Below the pieces are notes generated by a model, which ran no database searches, had not been told where the DNA came from, and was given only the letters and a program-made list of their open reading frames with translations. Position numbers and translations under genes: made by a program. DNA of 64,000 nt from Ruminococcaceae bacterium UBA7080 (GTDB lineage Bacteria; Bacillota; Clostridia; Oscillospirales; Acutalibacteraceae), in contig DKZG01000016.1 of NCBI GenBank assembly GCA_002493595.1, positions 32,769 to 96,768 of the forward strand, read 5' to 3'. Shown here in pieces: positions 43,855 to 51,677 of this stretch; positions within the stretch are counted from its first letter, which is position 1; each line of letters starts with the position of its first letter.

Positions 43855-45468
43855 ATGAGCAAATACGTTATCACCTATGATATCGGAACAACAGGTATCA
43901 AAACCTGCCTGATTGAGATTGACAAGACAATGAATATACTTGCATCGTCAACTGCTGGCTATGGACTTTATGTAGATGATGAAACAGGCGTTAAGGGCGG
44001 TGCCGAACAGGACGCAGACGAATGGTGGGAGGCTATGTGCATCACCACCAAAACTGTTTTGGAAAAAGCACAAAATATCAGTAAAGAACAAATTGAAGGA
44101 ATCAGCTTCTGCTCTGCAATGCAGGGACTCGTTCTGGTAGATAAAGAAGGAAAATGTATTCGCCGGCCCATGACTTATATGGACCAAAGGGCCAGAGAAG
44201 AGCTGAAAAAGGGCATTTCTCACGGCTTCCAGATTGCAGGCGCAGAGGTTACAAAGCTTTTGAAATATCTTAGATATACAGGCGCTGTTTCTTCCTCTGT
44301 TAAAGACCCTATTTGGAAATACAAATGGGTTGAAGCACATGAACCTGAAAATTTCAAAAAGATTTACAAATGGCTTGATATTAAAGAATATCTTATATGC
44401 CGTGCCAGTGGTGAATTCGTTATGACCACCGACTCTGCTTTCGCCACTCTTCTTTACGATACAAGAAAAGGTCATGAGGGATGGTGCAAGCCGATTTGCG
44501 ATATGGTCGGTGTAAATATTGAACATATGCCTGAAATAAAAAAATGTACTGAAAAGGTAGGCGAAATTACACAAGCAGCTGCAAACGAGCTTGGACTCGC
44601 TGCCAAAACGGCTGTTTACGGCGGCGGCGGCGACGCTTCGCTGATTGGTGTGGGTGCAGGTGCTGTTGAAAACGGTGATACACACATCTATTCCGGAACA
44701 TCAGGCTGGGTCGGCACAGTCTGTGCAGAACAAACAGTTGATGCCGGTGCAATGATGGCCGCAATTGTAGGTGCTGATCCGGAGTCATTCAACTACTTCG
44801 GTGAGCTTGAAACCTCCAACAAATGTGTAGGCTGGGTAAAGGATCACCTCGCTCTGGATGAAATCGGGTATTTCCTGAAAAAATACGGCAATGCTGCTGA
44901 CAGTCTTGAACAAATTGAATTTAATATGTATGATTACCTTGAGGAAGTCATAGACTCCATTCCTGCCGGTTCAAACGGTGTAATCTTTACACCTTGGCTT
45001 CACGGCAACCGATGCCCGTTTGAAGATCCTAATGCTGCCGGAATGTTTTTCAACATCCGTCTTGAGACCGGTAAAACAGAACTTATCCGCTCAGTCGTTG
45101 AAGGAATATGCTTCCATATGCGCTGGATGCTCGAAAGACAGGAGAAGAAAGTTAAAACGTCAAAGGCGGTCCGTTTCTGCGGAGGCGGTGCTCTCGGCGA
45201 AACCACCTGCCAAATACTGGCTGATATTTTACAGCGCGATGTTGAGGTTGTTGACTCACCGCAGAATATCGGAGCTGTAGGTGCAGCTGCCTGCATTGCT
45301 GTCGGAACAGGTGTAATCCCGACAATGAAACACGTTAAAAAGCTTATACCTGCAAAAACAATCTACCATCCCAGCAAGGAAAATAAAGCAGTTTACGATA
45401 AGAATTTCAGAGTATTTCAAAATCTCTATAAGTGCAACAAGGAGAACTTTGCAATCCTTAACGGCTAA
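43855..45468 (+). CDS. FGGY-family carbohydrate kinase (xylulokinase-like)
   Basis: 537 residues. The N-terminal ATPase domain begins YDIGTTGIKTCLIE, the phosphate-binding loop follows in YGGGGDASLIGVGAG, and the C-terminal FGGY signature region is VRFCGGGALGETTCQILADIL with AAACIAVGTG. Sugar specificity cannot be given; it is nearer xylulokinase than glycerol kinase in its motifs. AAGGAGG lies six bases before the ATG. It stands 50 bases after tetR and is probably cotranscribed, so aldolase, aminotransferase and kinase would be under common control. A strong terminator follows. Confidence 0.88.
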   Translation: MSKYVITYDIGTTGIKTCLIEIDKTMNILASSTAGYGLYVDDETGVKGGAEQDADEWWEAMCITTKTVLEKAQNISKEQIEGISFCSAMQGLVLVDKEGKCIRRPMTYMDQRAREELKKGISHGFQIAGAEVTKLLKYLRYTGAVSSSVKDPIWKYKWVEAHEPENFKKIYKWLDIKEYLICRASGEFVMTTDSAFATLLYDTRKGHEGWCKPICDMVGVNIEHMPEIKKCTEKVGEITQAAANELGLAAKTAVYGGGGDASLIGVGAGAVENGDTHIYSGTSGWVGTVCAEQTVDAGAMMAAIVGADPESFNYFGELETSNKCVGWVKDHLALDEIGYFLKKYGNAADSLEQIEFNMYDYLEEVIDSIPAGSNGVIFTPWLHGNRCPFEDPNAAGMFFNIRLETGKTELIRSVVEGICFHMRWMLERQEKKVKTSKAVRFCGGGALGETTCQILADILQRDVEVVDSPQNIGAVGAAACIAVGTGVIPTMKHVKKLIPAKTIYHPSKENKAVYDKNFRVFQNLYKCNKENFAILNG

Positions 45469-45544
45469 TCATATATATGGCTCCTTTTCGCTAAAGCTGC
45501 ATTTTGCAACAAACGATTTTGTTTTATGACTATAATAATGTAAA

Positions 45545-45578
45545 AAAACACATAAGGCACCGGCCTTATGTGTTTTTT
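45545..45578 (+). terminator. Terminator after the FGGY kinase gene
   Basis: 14-bp stem AAAACACATAAGGC / GCCTTATGTGTTTT with loop ACCG, followed by TTTTTTCTTG. Confidence 0.87.
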
Positions 45579-45579
45579 C

Positions 45580-45841
45580 TTGTTGCAGTTTCTTAACAAA
45601 AAAATCAATACTTTGCCGCCTCCCTCAACTAAAACGGAGAGGCGTTGTAGATTGCAGAACAAGATAACTATATAATTTTGTATAATAGTTTTATGCTTTG
45701 CGTCACTTTCTTTAACTCCTCTGAGCTATGCTTCTTATTACCTTTTTGAAGTTTTCACTTTCTCTAACTCGGCGGATTTTACCATACTTCGCCGTAACTT
45801 TAGTATAAAAACAGTATAACTTTTATGCAAACAATAACCAA
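45580..45841. other. Non-coding stretch with degenerate repeats
   Basis: I see no gene. There is a GC-rich hairpin around 45617-45646 (CGCCTC and GAGGCG arms). Two pairs of near-identical direct repeats are present: TCACTTTC[T/C]TTAACTC-type copies at 45703-45718 and 45755-45770, and GTATAA(TAG)TTTTATGC-type copies at 45680-45696 and 45814-45828. It lies beside integrase debris, so it may be a mobile-element remnant. Confidence 0.45.
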
Positions 45842-45870
45842 GCCCTAACCAATTATGATTAGGGCGTTTG
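45842..45870. terminator. Hairpin at the end of the Thr-rich membrane protein gene
   Basis: Stem GCCCTAA / TTAGGGC with further AT pairing inside; only short T-rich flanks on both sides. Confidence 0.5.
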
Positions 45871-45871
45871 T

Positions 45872-46543
45872 TTATTGTATTTCTTCGATTTCTCCAGTAT
45901 TTATATTTACAAAATATTCTTTTAACAGCTTTCCGCTAAATAACTTTTTAGCATCGTGTTCTTCCTTGTCTACATATTCATATACCGTTACATCTATGGA
46001 ATCACCAACAACTGATAATTTTGTGGTAGTATTATAATTAAAATTAACGATTGCGTGAATCTCTTTATCGTCTTTAAAGTATTCGTTGTAATAATCTACC
46101 GCATAATCCCGCATTTGTATATTTTCAGCAATAAGAGCAATTCGCCAATTTCCTGTTACATCATTTCTTACATCTGAAATATGAAATGAAATTCCGTCTT
46201 TTTCTAATTTTGACTTGGTTGTAGTCTGTGTTGTTGGCTTTGTAGCAGCTTCTGTATTCGTTGCTGTAGCTTTTGTTGCTGATTCAGTTGTTAATGTTTC
46301 CGATTGCGTTGTTTGCTGTGTGCTTGTAGTGGAATTTGATTGTATATCTGATGTATCAACATTCGCAAAAGCAATAAGAATAAAACACCAAAATGAAAAT
46401 ATTATTGTAAATATTATTTTTACTGCCTTTTTCAAACTTTTGTGGAATGCCCATAAAAGAACTATGCCGATTGGTGGCAGCAATATTAAGCACACCCACA
46501 TAAACCATTTTGACTTGTAAAACTTTATTTTTTCCTTCTCCAT
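45872..46543 (-). CDS. Hypothetical membrane protein with Thr-rich linker
   Basis: 223 residues. Two membrane segments occupy about residues 14-33 and 41-60. A low-complexity Thr/Ser/Ala linker (about 65-110) follows, and then a folded domain of roughly 110 residues (ISFHISDVRNDVTGNWRIALIAE to the end) that probably faces outside. I recognise no catalytic motif; the C-terminal YFVNINTGEIEEIQ has a PepSY-like look but this is weak. Upstream lies a region rich in inverted repeats and an RHH gene, so it may be cargo of a decayed element. Confidence 0.65.
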   Translation of the reverse strand: MEKEKIKFYKSKWFMWVCLILLPPIGIVLLWAFHKSLKKAVKIIFTIIFSFWCFILIAFANVDTSDIQSNSTTSTQQTTQSETLTTESATKATATNTEAATKPTTQTTTKSKLEKDGISFHISDVRNDVTGNWRIALIAENIQMRDYAVDYYNEYFKDDKEIHAIVNFNYNTTTKLSVVGDSIDVTVYEYVDKEEHDAKKLFSGKLLKEYFVNINTGEIEEIQ

Positions 46544-46632
46544 AAAATATACTCCTCTATAATAGTGATAAGCATATTATAACATAGCGTAACACAAAAG
46601 TACATTGTATTTTTACATTATCTTGTGTTATG

Positions 46633-46659
46633 GTTTATATTGAATAAACATTCTATAAT
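46633..46659 (+). promoter_or_regulatory. Promoter and dyad upstream of the RHH gene
   Basis: TATAAT at 46654-46659. The dyad GTTTAT-N5-ATAAAC (46633-46649) occupies the -35 region, a good site for autorepression by the RHH protein. A wider inverted repeat, TAACACAA (46590-46597) and TTGTGTTA (46623-46630), lies upstream. Confidence 0.45.
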
Positions 46660-46693
46660 GTAATCATAAAATCATAGGAGGATTTGAAGCATT

Positions 46694-46870
46694 ATGGATA
46701 AGTTTGTTATCACCCCTAAAGAGGATAAAACCGTTACTATGACAATCCGTATTGATAGAGCCTTACAAGAGGAATACAATGAATTAGCAACAAAAACCAA
46801 TCGTTCAAGGAATGAACTTATCAGTATGGCATTGCGCTATGCACTTGATAATATGGAGCTTAAAAACTAA
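46694..46870 (+). CDS. Small ribbon-helix-helix (CopG/Arc-like) protein
   Basis: 58 residues, a gene below usual size cut-offs. After a short basic-acidic N-terminus it shows VTMTIRIDRALQEEYNELA, the RHH beta-strand and first helix, and TNRSRNELISMALRYALDN, the second helix. Such proteins bind DNA as dimers and are found in plasmid, phage and toxin-antitoxin contexts. AGGAGG lies 11 bases before the ATG and a terminator follows. No toxin-like gene is directly coupled to it. Confidence 0.8.
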   Translation: MDKFVITPKEDKTVTMTIRIDRALQEEYNELATKTNRSRNELISMALRYALDNMELKN

Positions 46871-46884
46871 TATGCTTATAAAGC

Positions 46885-46923
46885 ATAAGAGCCTTTGGAT
46901 TTTTCCTCAGGCTCTTATTTTTA
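46885..46923 (+). terminator. Terminator after the RHH gene
   Basis: 10-bp stem ATAAGAGCCT / AGGCTCTTAT with a 14-base loop and TTTTTA tail. Confidence 0.8.
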
Positions 46924-47078
46924 CGCATTCATTCGTATGAACTCATTTAATTTGGTTGTTGCTTTCTTATTATTTTCATCAAAACTATGGGCATATATAT
47001 ATTCACCGTTGTTGAACATTTTGCATGGCCCAACGATTTTGAAATATCAATAATATTTACATCAAAATAATTGAGCAT
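46921..47078 (-). pseudogene. 3' fragment of a tyrosine recombinase (integrase), frameshifted
   Basis: Minus strand. The reading frame gives SLGHAKCSTTVNIY, the box II end of phage/transposon integrases including the catalytic Tyr. After an AT-repeat tract a second frame continues AHSFDENNKKATTKL and ends FIRMNA before a stop. Joined, these read as one integrase C-terminus with a two-base insertion (or one-base loss) directly after the catalytic Tyr. Upstream sequence is missing: only about 50 residues remain, and the fragment stops 11 bases from the end of the DUF1667 gene. The Arg/His catalytic motifs are absent. Confidence 0.75.
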
Positions 47079-47088
47079 GATTAATGCT

Positions 47089-47448
47089 TTATTTATTGGT
47101 TTGCGGCATATTTTTCGTCACAACGACATCTGCACCTGTATTAAGAATATTCTCAACAGCAATATCTCCGACTTTAACAGGTGCATTAAGCTTTACATCA
47201 TCAAGTACTTTCATAATATCCTTAACCTTATTCTTCGCCACAGCAGCATTTGTTTTCACCGGGCATCTGTTTTGCGAAGCGCCGCTTATTCTGACTGTGC
47301 TTGTCACTACTCTCACAGGATTCTCAAGCTCATTCCTTCCATACACTTCACCGCGAGGACATGTATTTCCGGTTACAGCATAACCATTTTGGTCATCAAC
47401 CGTTAATCGGCAGCCCTTAGGACAAACAATACAAATCAAATCTTTCAT
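47089..47448 (-). CDS. DUF1667 protein of the anaerobic glycerol-3-phosphate dehydrogenase complex
   Basis: 119 residues with four conserved N-terminal Cys in ICIVCPKGCRL and GNTCPRG, likely a metal or Fe-S site, and a hydrophobic C-terminal domain. DUF1667 genes regularly follow a GlpA-like and a second FAD oxidoreductase gene in Clostridia, in place of glpC, so it is probably the electron-transfer subunit. Its start overlaps the end of the FAD oxidoreductase by four bases. The 3' end lies against integrase debris, yet the length is normal and the gene looks intact. Confidence 0.85.
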   Translation of the reverse strand: MKDLICIVCPKGCRLTVDDQNGYAVTGNTCPRGEVYGRNELENPVRVVTSTVRISGASQNRCPVKTNAAVAKNKVKDIMKVLDDVKLNAPVKVGDIAVENILNTGADVVVTKNMPQTNK

Positions 47449-48695
47449 GATTCAGCCTCCTTCACTGCTAACTCTATCGTATCACCATTGGCCATCTCCA
47501 TAATTTTCGACGGTATGGATATTTTTTCCATCTCACCCGGCGCCATGTGCGCTCTTTTAAAGCAGGCAAGAATATCCCCATTGCAGCTTACTGTTATTTG
47601 TGACTCCTTAAATATTCTTCGAACTCTAAAGAAGATTTCGCTTTTCTCAGCAGACAATCTTATTTTCTGCGGAACGGTATAAGAGATTCCTTCACCGTTT
47701 ACGACATAAATACACTTATCGCCATAATGACTATTTTTAACATAATCGGCAGCCGATTTGCCTGCTTTATAGCTTTCAGCAGTAACAAAATCCACTAAAT
47801 CATGAACATGCAAAACATTTCCGCAGGCGAATATCCCTTCGACAGAGGTTTCCATATTATCATACACCACGGCACCATTGGTTTTGCTGTCTATTTCTAT
47901 TTTGGCATTCTTTGTCAGTTCGTTTTCAGGAATCAGACCAACACTTAAAAGAACCGTATCACAATCAAAAACAATTTCAGTACCCTGAACAGGCATCTTG
48001 TTTTCATCAACCTTGGCTATTGTAACCTGTTCAACTCTGTGCTCACCCTTAATATCGGTTATTGTGTGTGACAAATAGAGCGGTATATCAAAATCCTCAA
48101 GACATTGCACAATATTTCTTTGCAAGCCTCCTGAGTAAGGCATAAGTTCTACACAGGCAAGCACTTTAGCACCCTCCAGTGTCATTCTGCGTGCCATAAT
48201 AAGCCCTATATCACCTGAACCGAGAATGACAACTCTTTTGCCTACCATATGGCCTTCAATATTAACATACCTTTGTGCAGCACCTGCAGTCAATATTCCT
48301 GCGGCCCTTGTACCGGGAATGGATATTGCACCTCTTGTTCGTTCACGACAGCCCATTGCCAGCACAATACTTTTGGATTTTAAAACCATATAACCTTTTT
48401 CGCTGTTCACGGCATGAACCTCTTTATCAGCTGTTACCTGAAGTGCCATAGTGTCCGTCATCACTTCAACGCCTGTTTCGCCCAAAAGCGCAATAAATCT
48501 CGACGCGTATTCCGGACCGGTCAGCTCCTCCTTAAAATAATGCAATCCAAAGCCATTATGAATACACTGATTCAAAATCCCCCCAAGTTCCTTATCTCTC
48601 TCGATAATGAGTATATTTTTAAGTCCGTTTTCCCACGCACTGCATGCTGCTGCAAGACCTGCGGGACCGCCTCCGATCACAATTAAATCATACAT
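47445..48695 (-). CDS. FAD-dependent pyridine nucleotide oxidoreductase of the glp trio
   Basis: About 416 residues. The N-terminal FAD-binding motif is LIVIGGGPAGLAAACSAWENG; a second Rossmann motif for NAD(P)H is VVILGSGDIGLIMARRM; the C-terminal FAD motif is GIFACGNVLHVHDLVDFV. I start at ATG 48695, where GGGGGT lies about eight bases upstream; two earlier in-frame starts are too near or inside the preceding gene. It overlaps the GlpA-like gene by eight bases. Its likely role is electron transfer from the glycerol-3-phosphate dehydrogenase to a cytoplasmic acceptor. Confidence 0.88.
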   Translation of the reverse strand: MYDLIVIGGGPAGLAAACSAWENGLKNILIIERDKELGGILNQCIHNGFGLHYFKEELTGPEYASRFIALLGETGVEVMTDTMALQVTADKEVHAVNSEKGYMVLKSKSIVLAMGCRERTRGAISIPGTRAAGILTAGAAQRYVNIEGHMVGKRVVILGSGDIGLIMARRMTLEGAKVLACVELMPYSGGLQRNIVQCLEDFDIPLYLSHTITDIKGEHRVEQVTIAKVDENKMPVQGTEIVFDCDTVLLSVGLIPENELTKNAKIEIDSKTNGAVVYDNMETSVEGIFACGNVLHVHDLVDFVTAESYKAGKSAADYVKNSHYGDKCIYVVNGEGISYTVPQKIRLSAEKSEIFFRVRRIFKESQITVSCNGDILACFKRAHMAPGEMEKISIPSKIMEMANGDTIELAVKEAES

Positions 48696-50130
48696 CACCA
48701 TTACCCCCAGTCTTGGTTTCACCTGTCAGAATAAAACTTCCGTTTTTATCCTGTAAAATCTCTTCCGGTGCTTTGCCCAGATGCCTTGCCAGCAGTTCAA
48801 GCACGCGCGGCCCGCAAAATCCACCCTGACATCTGCCCATTCCGGCACCGGTTCGCCTTTTGATTGCATCAACAGAACATGGGGTAATCGGGCTTTTTAT
48901 TGCATCAATTATTTCACCCTCGGTAATACTTTCACAGCGGCATACAATTCTGCCGTATTCAGGCTGTTTATGAATCAGCTCATTTTTTTCATTAGATGAA
49001 AGAGCTTTAAATCTGACAACCCTTCTGCTGTCTTTAAAACACTCCTTTTTAATTAAAGAAAGACCATCCTTTTTTAACAGCTCTTCAATATATTCGGCAA
49101 TAGCCGGTGCTGCCGTTAATCCGGGAGATTTTATTCCTGCTGCATCGATAAATTTATCAGTAATACTAATTATAAAATCATCAATATTACTGTTTGCTCT
49201 GATACCCGCAAAATTTCTGATATTATCTCTGAAAGAAATGGAAGGGACGGATTTAACAGCCATATCTCTGACCTGAGCAAGTCCGACTGACGTGCAGCTG
49301 ACATCTTCGGGTGAACCAATCCTATTTTCGGCATTAGGGCCTACAATAAGATTGCCGTGAACCGTTGGTGAAACCAAAATACCTTTGCCAAGCTTTGAAG
49401 GGCAGGAAAAAATAACATGTCGAACACGGCTTCCTTCGTTTTTGTCAAGCAAATAATACTCACCTGCACAAGGTATAATTTCAAATGACTTTTCCATAGC
49501 CATATTGTGTATTTTATCTGAAAATACACCTGCTGCATTTATAACATACTGTGCCTCCACTTTGCTGTTATTTGTCTCAATTATCCATTTATCATTTGAT
49601 TTTTGAATTCCCTTAACCTCAGTATTGAGCCTGAATTCGCAACCGTTCTCAGCTGCAATTTCTGCCATAGCCAACCCGTATCCCCAAGGATCAACAACAG
49701 CTGCTGACGGAGCATATAATGCTGCAACTACACTGTCTGCTATATTCGGCTCTTCCTTTCTCAAAGTATCTCTGTCAATGATTTCAAGTCCCTGAACTCC
49801 ATTTTCTTCACCGCGCTTTTTGAGGTGTTCGAGCGTTTTAACCTCATCATCACAAAAGGCTACAACATACGAACCGATCTGATTATATGCTACATCCAGC
49901 TTTTGGCATATATCCTTTGTAAGTTCATTTCCCCTAACATTCAGCTTTGCCATCAGTGTGCCCGGTTTTGGATCATAACCGGCATGAATAATAGCACTGT
50001 TTGCTTTTGTGGTAGCATTGCACACGTCGTTATCTTTTTCAAGCACAACACAGCGCAACTTATATTTGCTTAAATAATAAGCAACTGCTGCACCTGTTAT
50101 TCCACAGCCTATAATTGCAATGTCAAACAT
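48688..50130 (-). CDS. glpA: GlpA-like anaerobic glycerol-3-phosphate dehydrogenase (FAD, [2Fe-2S])
   Basis: About 480 residues. N-terminal FAD motif IAIIGCGITGAAVAYYLSKY, DAO fold through about residue 370, then a C-terminal BFD-like [2Fe-2S] domain with CRCESITEGEI and GMGRCQGGFCG. It oxidises glycerol 3-phosphate to DHAP. ATG 50130 is chosen because AGGGGG lies eight bases upstream and the FAD motif then starts at residue 4; the frame extends upstream without a better site. It is first of the glpA-FAD oxidoreductase-DUF1667 unit, behind a leader terminator and next to glpP. Confidence 0.88.
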   Translation of the reverse strand: MFDIAIIGCGITGAAVAYYLSKYKLRCVVLEKDNDVCNATTKANSAIIHAGYDPKPGTLMAKLNVRGNELTKDICQKLDVAYNQIGSYVVAFCDDEVKTLEHLKKRGEENGVQGLEIIDRDTLRKEEPNIADSVVAALYAPSAAVVDPWGYGLAMAEIAAENGCEFRLNTEVKGIQKSNDKWIIETNNSKVEAQYVINAAGVFSDKIHNMAMEKSFEIIPCAGEYYLLDKNEGSRVRHVIFSCPSKLGKGILVSPTVHGNLIVGPNAENRIGSPEDVSCTSVGLAQVRDMAVKSVPSISFRDNIRNFAGIRANSNIDDFIISITDKFIDAAGIKSPGLTAAPAIAEYIEELLKKDGLSLIKKECFKDSRRVVRFKALSSNEKNELIHKQPEYGRIVCRCESITEGEIIDAIKSPITPCSVDAIKRRTGAGMGRCQGGFCGPRVLELLARHLGKAPEEILQDKNGSFILTGETKTGGNGDV

Positions 50131-50154
50131 AAAAATCCCCCTAAAATTAAATGT

Positions 50155-50215
50155 CAAAATAAAAAAGAGCGGCAAAATATAATGGTCTGAAACCATTATT
50201 TCGCTACTCTCATCT
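50155..50215 (-). promoter_or_regulatory. Leader terminator before glpA, probable GlpP antitermination site
   Basis: Minus strand: nested stem with TAATGGT / ACCATTA (loop TTCAG) inside AGAG-TAGCG and CGCTCT arms, directly followed by a T-run. It lies about 25 bases before the glpA ribosome site. GlpP, encoded just upstream, is known in Bacillus to bind glp leaders and prevent termination when glycerol 3-phosphate is present. Confidence 0.7.
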
Positions 50216-50303
50216 CTTTTGCAATATATTTAGTTTAACCATATGTTAGCATATAATTGTTAAATTTGCAATAATAGTTATTATTTTAACGAAGTTTTTT
50301 TGT

Positions 50304-50873
50304 TTACATAAACCAAGTATCTGCGTTTGTGGAAGAAATGGCAATCGCATCTGCTCCAAGAGCAGTTAAAATATCATCCTTATCACTGATAAGTCCACCG
50401 GCTATCACGGGTTTTTTTGTCATTTTCTTTATTTTTCTGATTATTTTCGGCATAAGGCCGGGCAGTATCTCGATAAAATCAACACTCTCTTCCCTATAAA
50501 TCCTGCTCACATTCTCCATCGCCATTGAGTCAATCATAAAAACTCTCATAACAGTTAACAGATTATAGGTATGTGCGCATTTTATCAGCGGCAGCTTTGT
50601 TGATATAATACCATCGGGGCGAACCTCTTTTGCTATAAACTCTACGGTAGCTTCTCTCGGCGAAAGGCCATCAATCAAATCCATATGAACAAATACGGTT
50701 TTGCCTGCCCTTTTTAATCTGTTTACAAGCCTTGATATTGTATTTATACTTCCATACAGAATAAATACAATTGTACAGTCGCTTGCTATACACTGTTCCA
50801 GCTGGCTGTCGTTTTTAACTGCAGCAACAATAGGATGCTCCTCAAGTGAAGTTATCATCTGATACTTGTTCAT
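50304..50873 (-). CDS. glpP: Glycerol-3-phosphate responsive antiterminator GlpP
   Basis: 189 residues, TIM-barrel-like GlpP family: HPIVAAVKND near the N-terminus, VFVHMDLIDGLSPREA, DGIISTKLPLIKCA, and PVIAGGLISDKDDILTALGADAIAISST at the phosphate-binding end. GlpP binds glycerol 3-phosphate and leader RNA of glp operons. ATG 50873 follows GGGGTGGG. It has its own promoter and lies 173 bases upstream of the glpA start, with a leader hairpin between. Confidence 0.9.
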   Translation of the reverse strand: MNKYQMITSLEEHPIVAAVKNDSQLEQCIASDCTIVFILYGSINTISRLVNRLKRAGKTVFVHMDLIDGLSPREATVEFIAKEVRPDGIISTKLPLIKCAHTYNLLTVMRVFMIDSMAMENVSRIYREESVDFIEILPGLMPKIIRKIKKMTKKPVIAGGLISDKDDILTALGADAIAISSTNADTWFM

Positions 50874-50894
50874 AATCCCACCCCTTACATTTAG

Positions 50895-50923
50895 ATTATA
50901 ATGCAATATAAAGAATAATACAA
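50895..50923 (-). promoter_or_regulatory. Promoter of glpP
   Basis: Minus strand: -35 TTGTAT, 17-base spacer, -10 TATAAT, about 21 bases before the ATG. Confidence 0.65.
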
Positions 50924-50955
50924 GCTAAATATAGAACAACTCTATGCAGCATAGG

Positions 50956-50984
50956 GTGACTTTTTACTGCCTTTCATATATAAT
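50956..50984 (+). promoter_or_regulatory. Promoter of the XRE membrane regulator gene
   Basis: -35 GTGACT, 17-base spacer, -10 TATAAT, then AAAGGAGGG before the ATG. Confidence 0.55.
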
Positions 50985-51005
50985 TAAGATAAAGGAGGGA
51001 TAGTC

Positions 51006-51677
51006 ATGAATAATGGTAAAATTGGTGATTTTATCCGCAAGCAGAGAAGCGAACTGGGTTTTACGCAAAAAGAGCTTGCCAAAAAATTAAACTGCACCGA
51101 CAAAGCAGTATCACGCTGGGAAACAGGCAAGGGGGCACCGGATGTATCCTTGCTGATACCGTTATCAAAAGTACTGAATGTCTCGGTAAATGAAATATTA
51201 ATAGGTGAAAAAATTGAAGAAGAAAGGAAAGCAGAAAAATTTGAGGAAACAATTGTAAACACGCTGAAATCGAGTAAAAATCAAATCAGCAAATTGCACA
51301 AAATCATATATACGCTTTTTGTTGCAGTTGAAGCAATTGCAATATATGGGTTTACAATAGGATCAGGTCCGACGGATACAATGGGGCTTCTTATTGGGTT
51401 GGTTGCAATTGTTACGCCTTTGATATCTCTTCTGTTCGGGCTGACAAATATAGAATTTAAATACAAAATGATTTTTCCATGGATTGTGTTTATAACCTAT
51501 TTTTCGTCTAATTTTTTCTATTGGGAGGATATGAATGATGCCTTTGAATGTGGCACTATGTATGGCGTTGCACACTTGATTTTTTCCTATATTTTTGTAA
51601 TAATAGGAACAGGAGCAGTAAATCTAATTCATTATATTATTATAAAAAGTAAGGAGAAAAATAAGAATAAAAAATGA
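51006..51677 (+). CDS. XRE-family regulator with C-terminal membrane domain
   Basis: 223 residues. Residues about 1-65 form a Cro/CI helix-turn-helix (IRKQRSELGFTQKELAKKLNCTDKAVSRWETGKGAPDVSLL). A charged linker follows and then four hydrophobic segments (from about residue 97 on), so the DNA-binding domain is tethered to the membrane. Such proteins are common in Clostridia; their signals are mostly unknown. It overlaps the following HAD gene by ATGA, so regulator and phosphatase are translated together. Confidence 0.85.
   Translation: MNNGKIGDFIRKQRSELGFTQKELAKKLNCTDKAVSRWETGKGAPDVSLLIPLSKVLNVSVNEILIGEKIEEERKAEKFEETIVNTLKSSKNQISKLHKIIYTLFVAVEAIAIYGFTIGSGPTDTMGLLIGLVAIVTPLISLLFGLTNIEFKYKMIFPWIVFITYFSSNFFYWEDMNDAFECGTMYGVAHLIFSYIFVIIGTGAVNLIHYIIIKSKEKNKNKK

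Noticed and set aside
43855..45468. FGGY kinase as glycerol kinase for the nearby glp genes
   Set aside because: Motifs are nearer xylulokinase, it is on the other strand, and mobile-element debris lies between it and the glp genes.
45872..46870. RHH gene and Thr-rich membrane protein as a toxin-antitoxin pair
   Set aside because: They are divergent with 150 bases between them, and the membrane protein is far larger than type II toxins and has no toxin motif.
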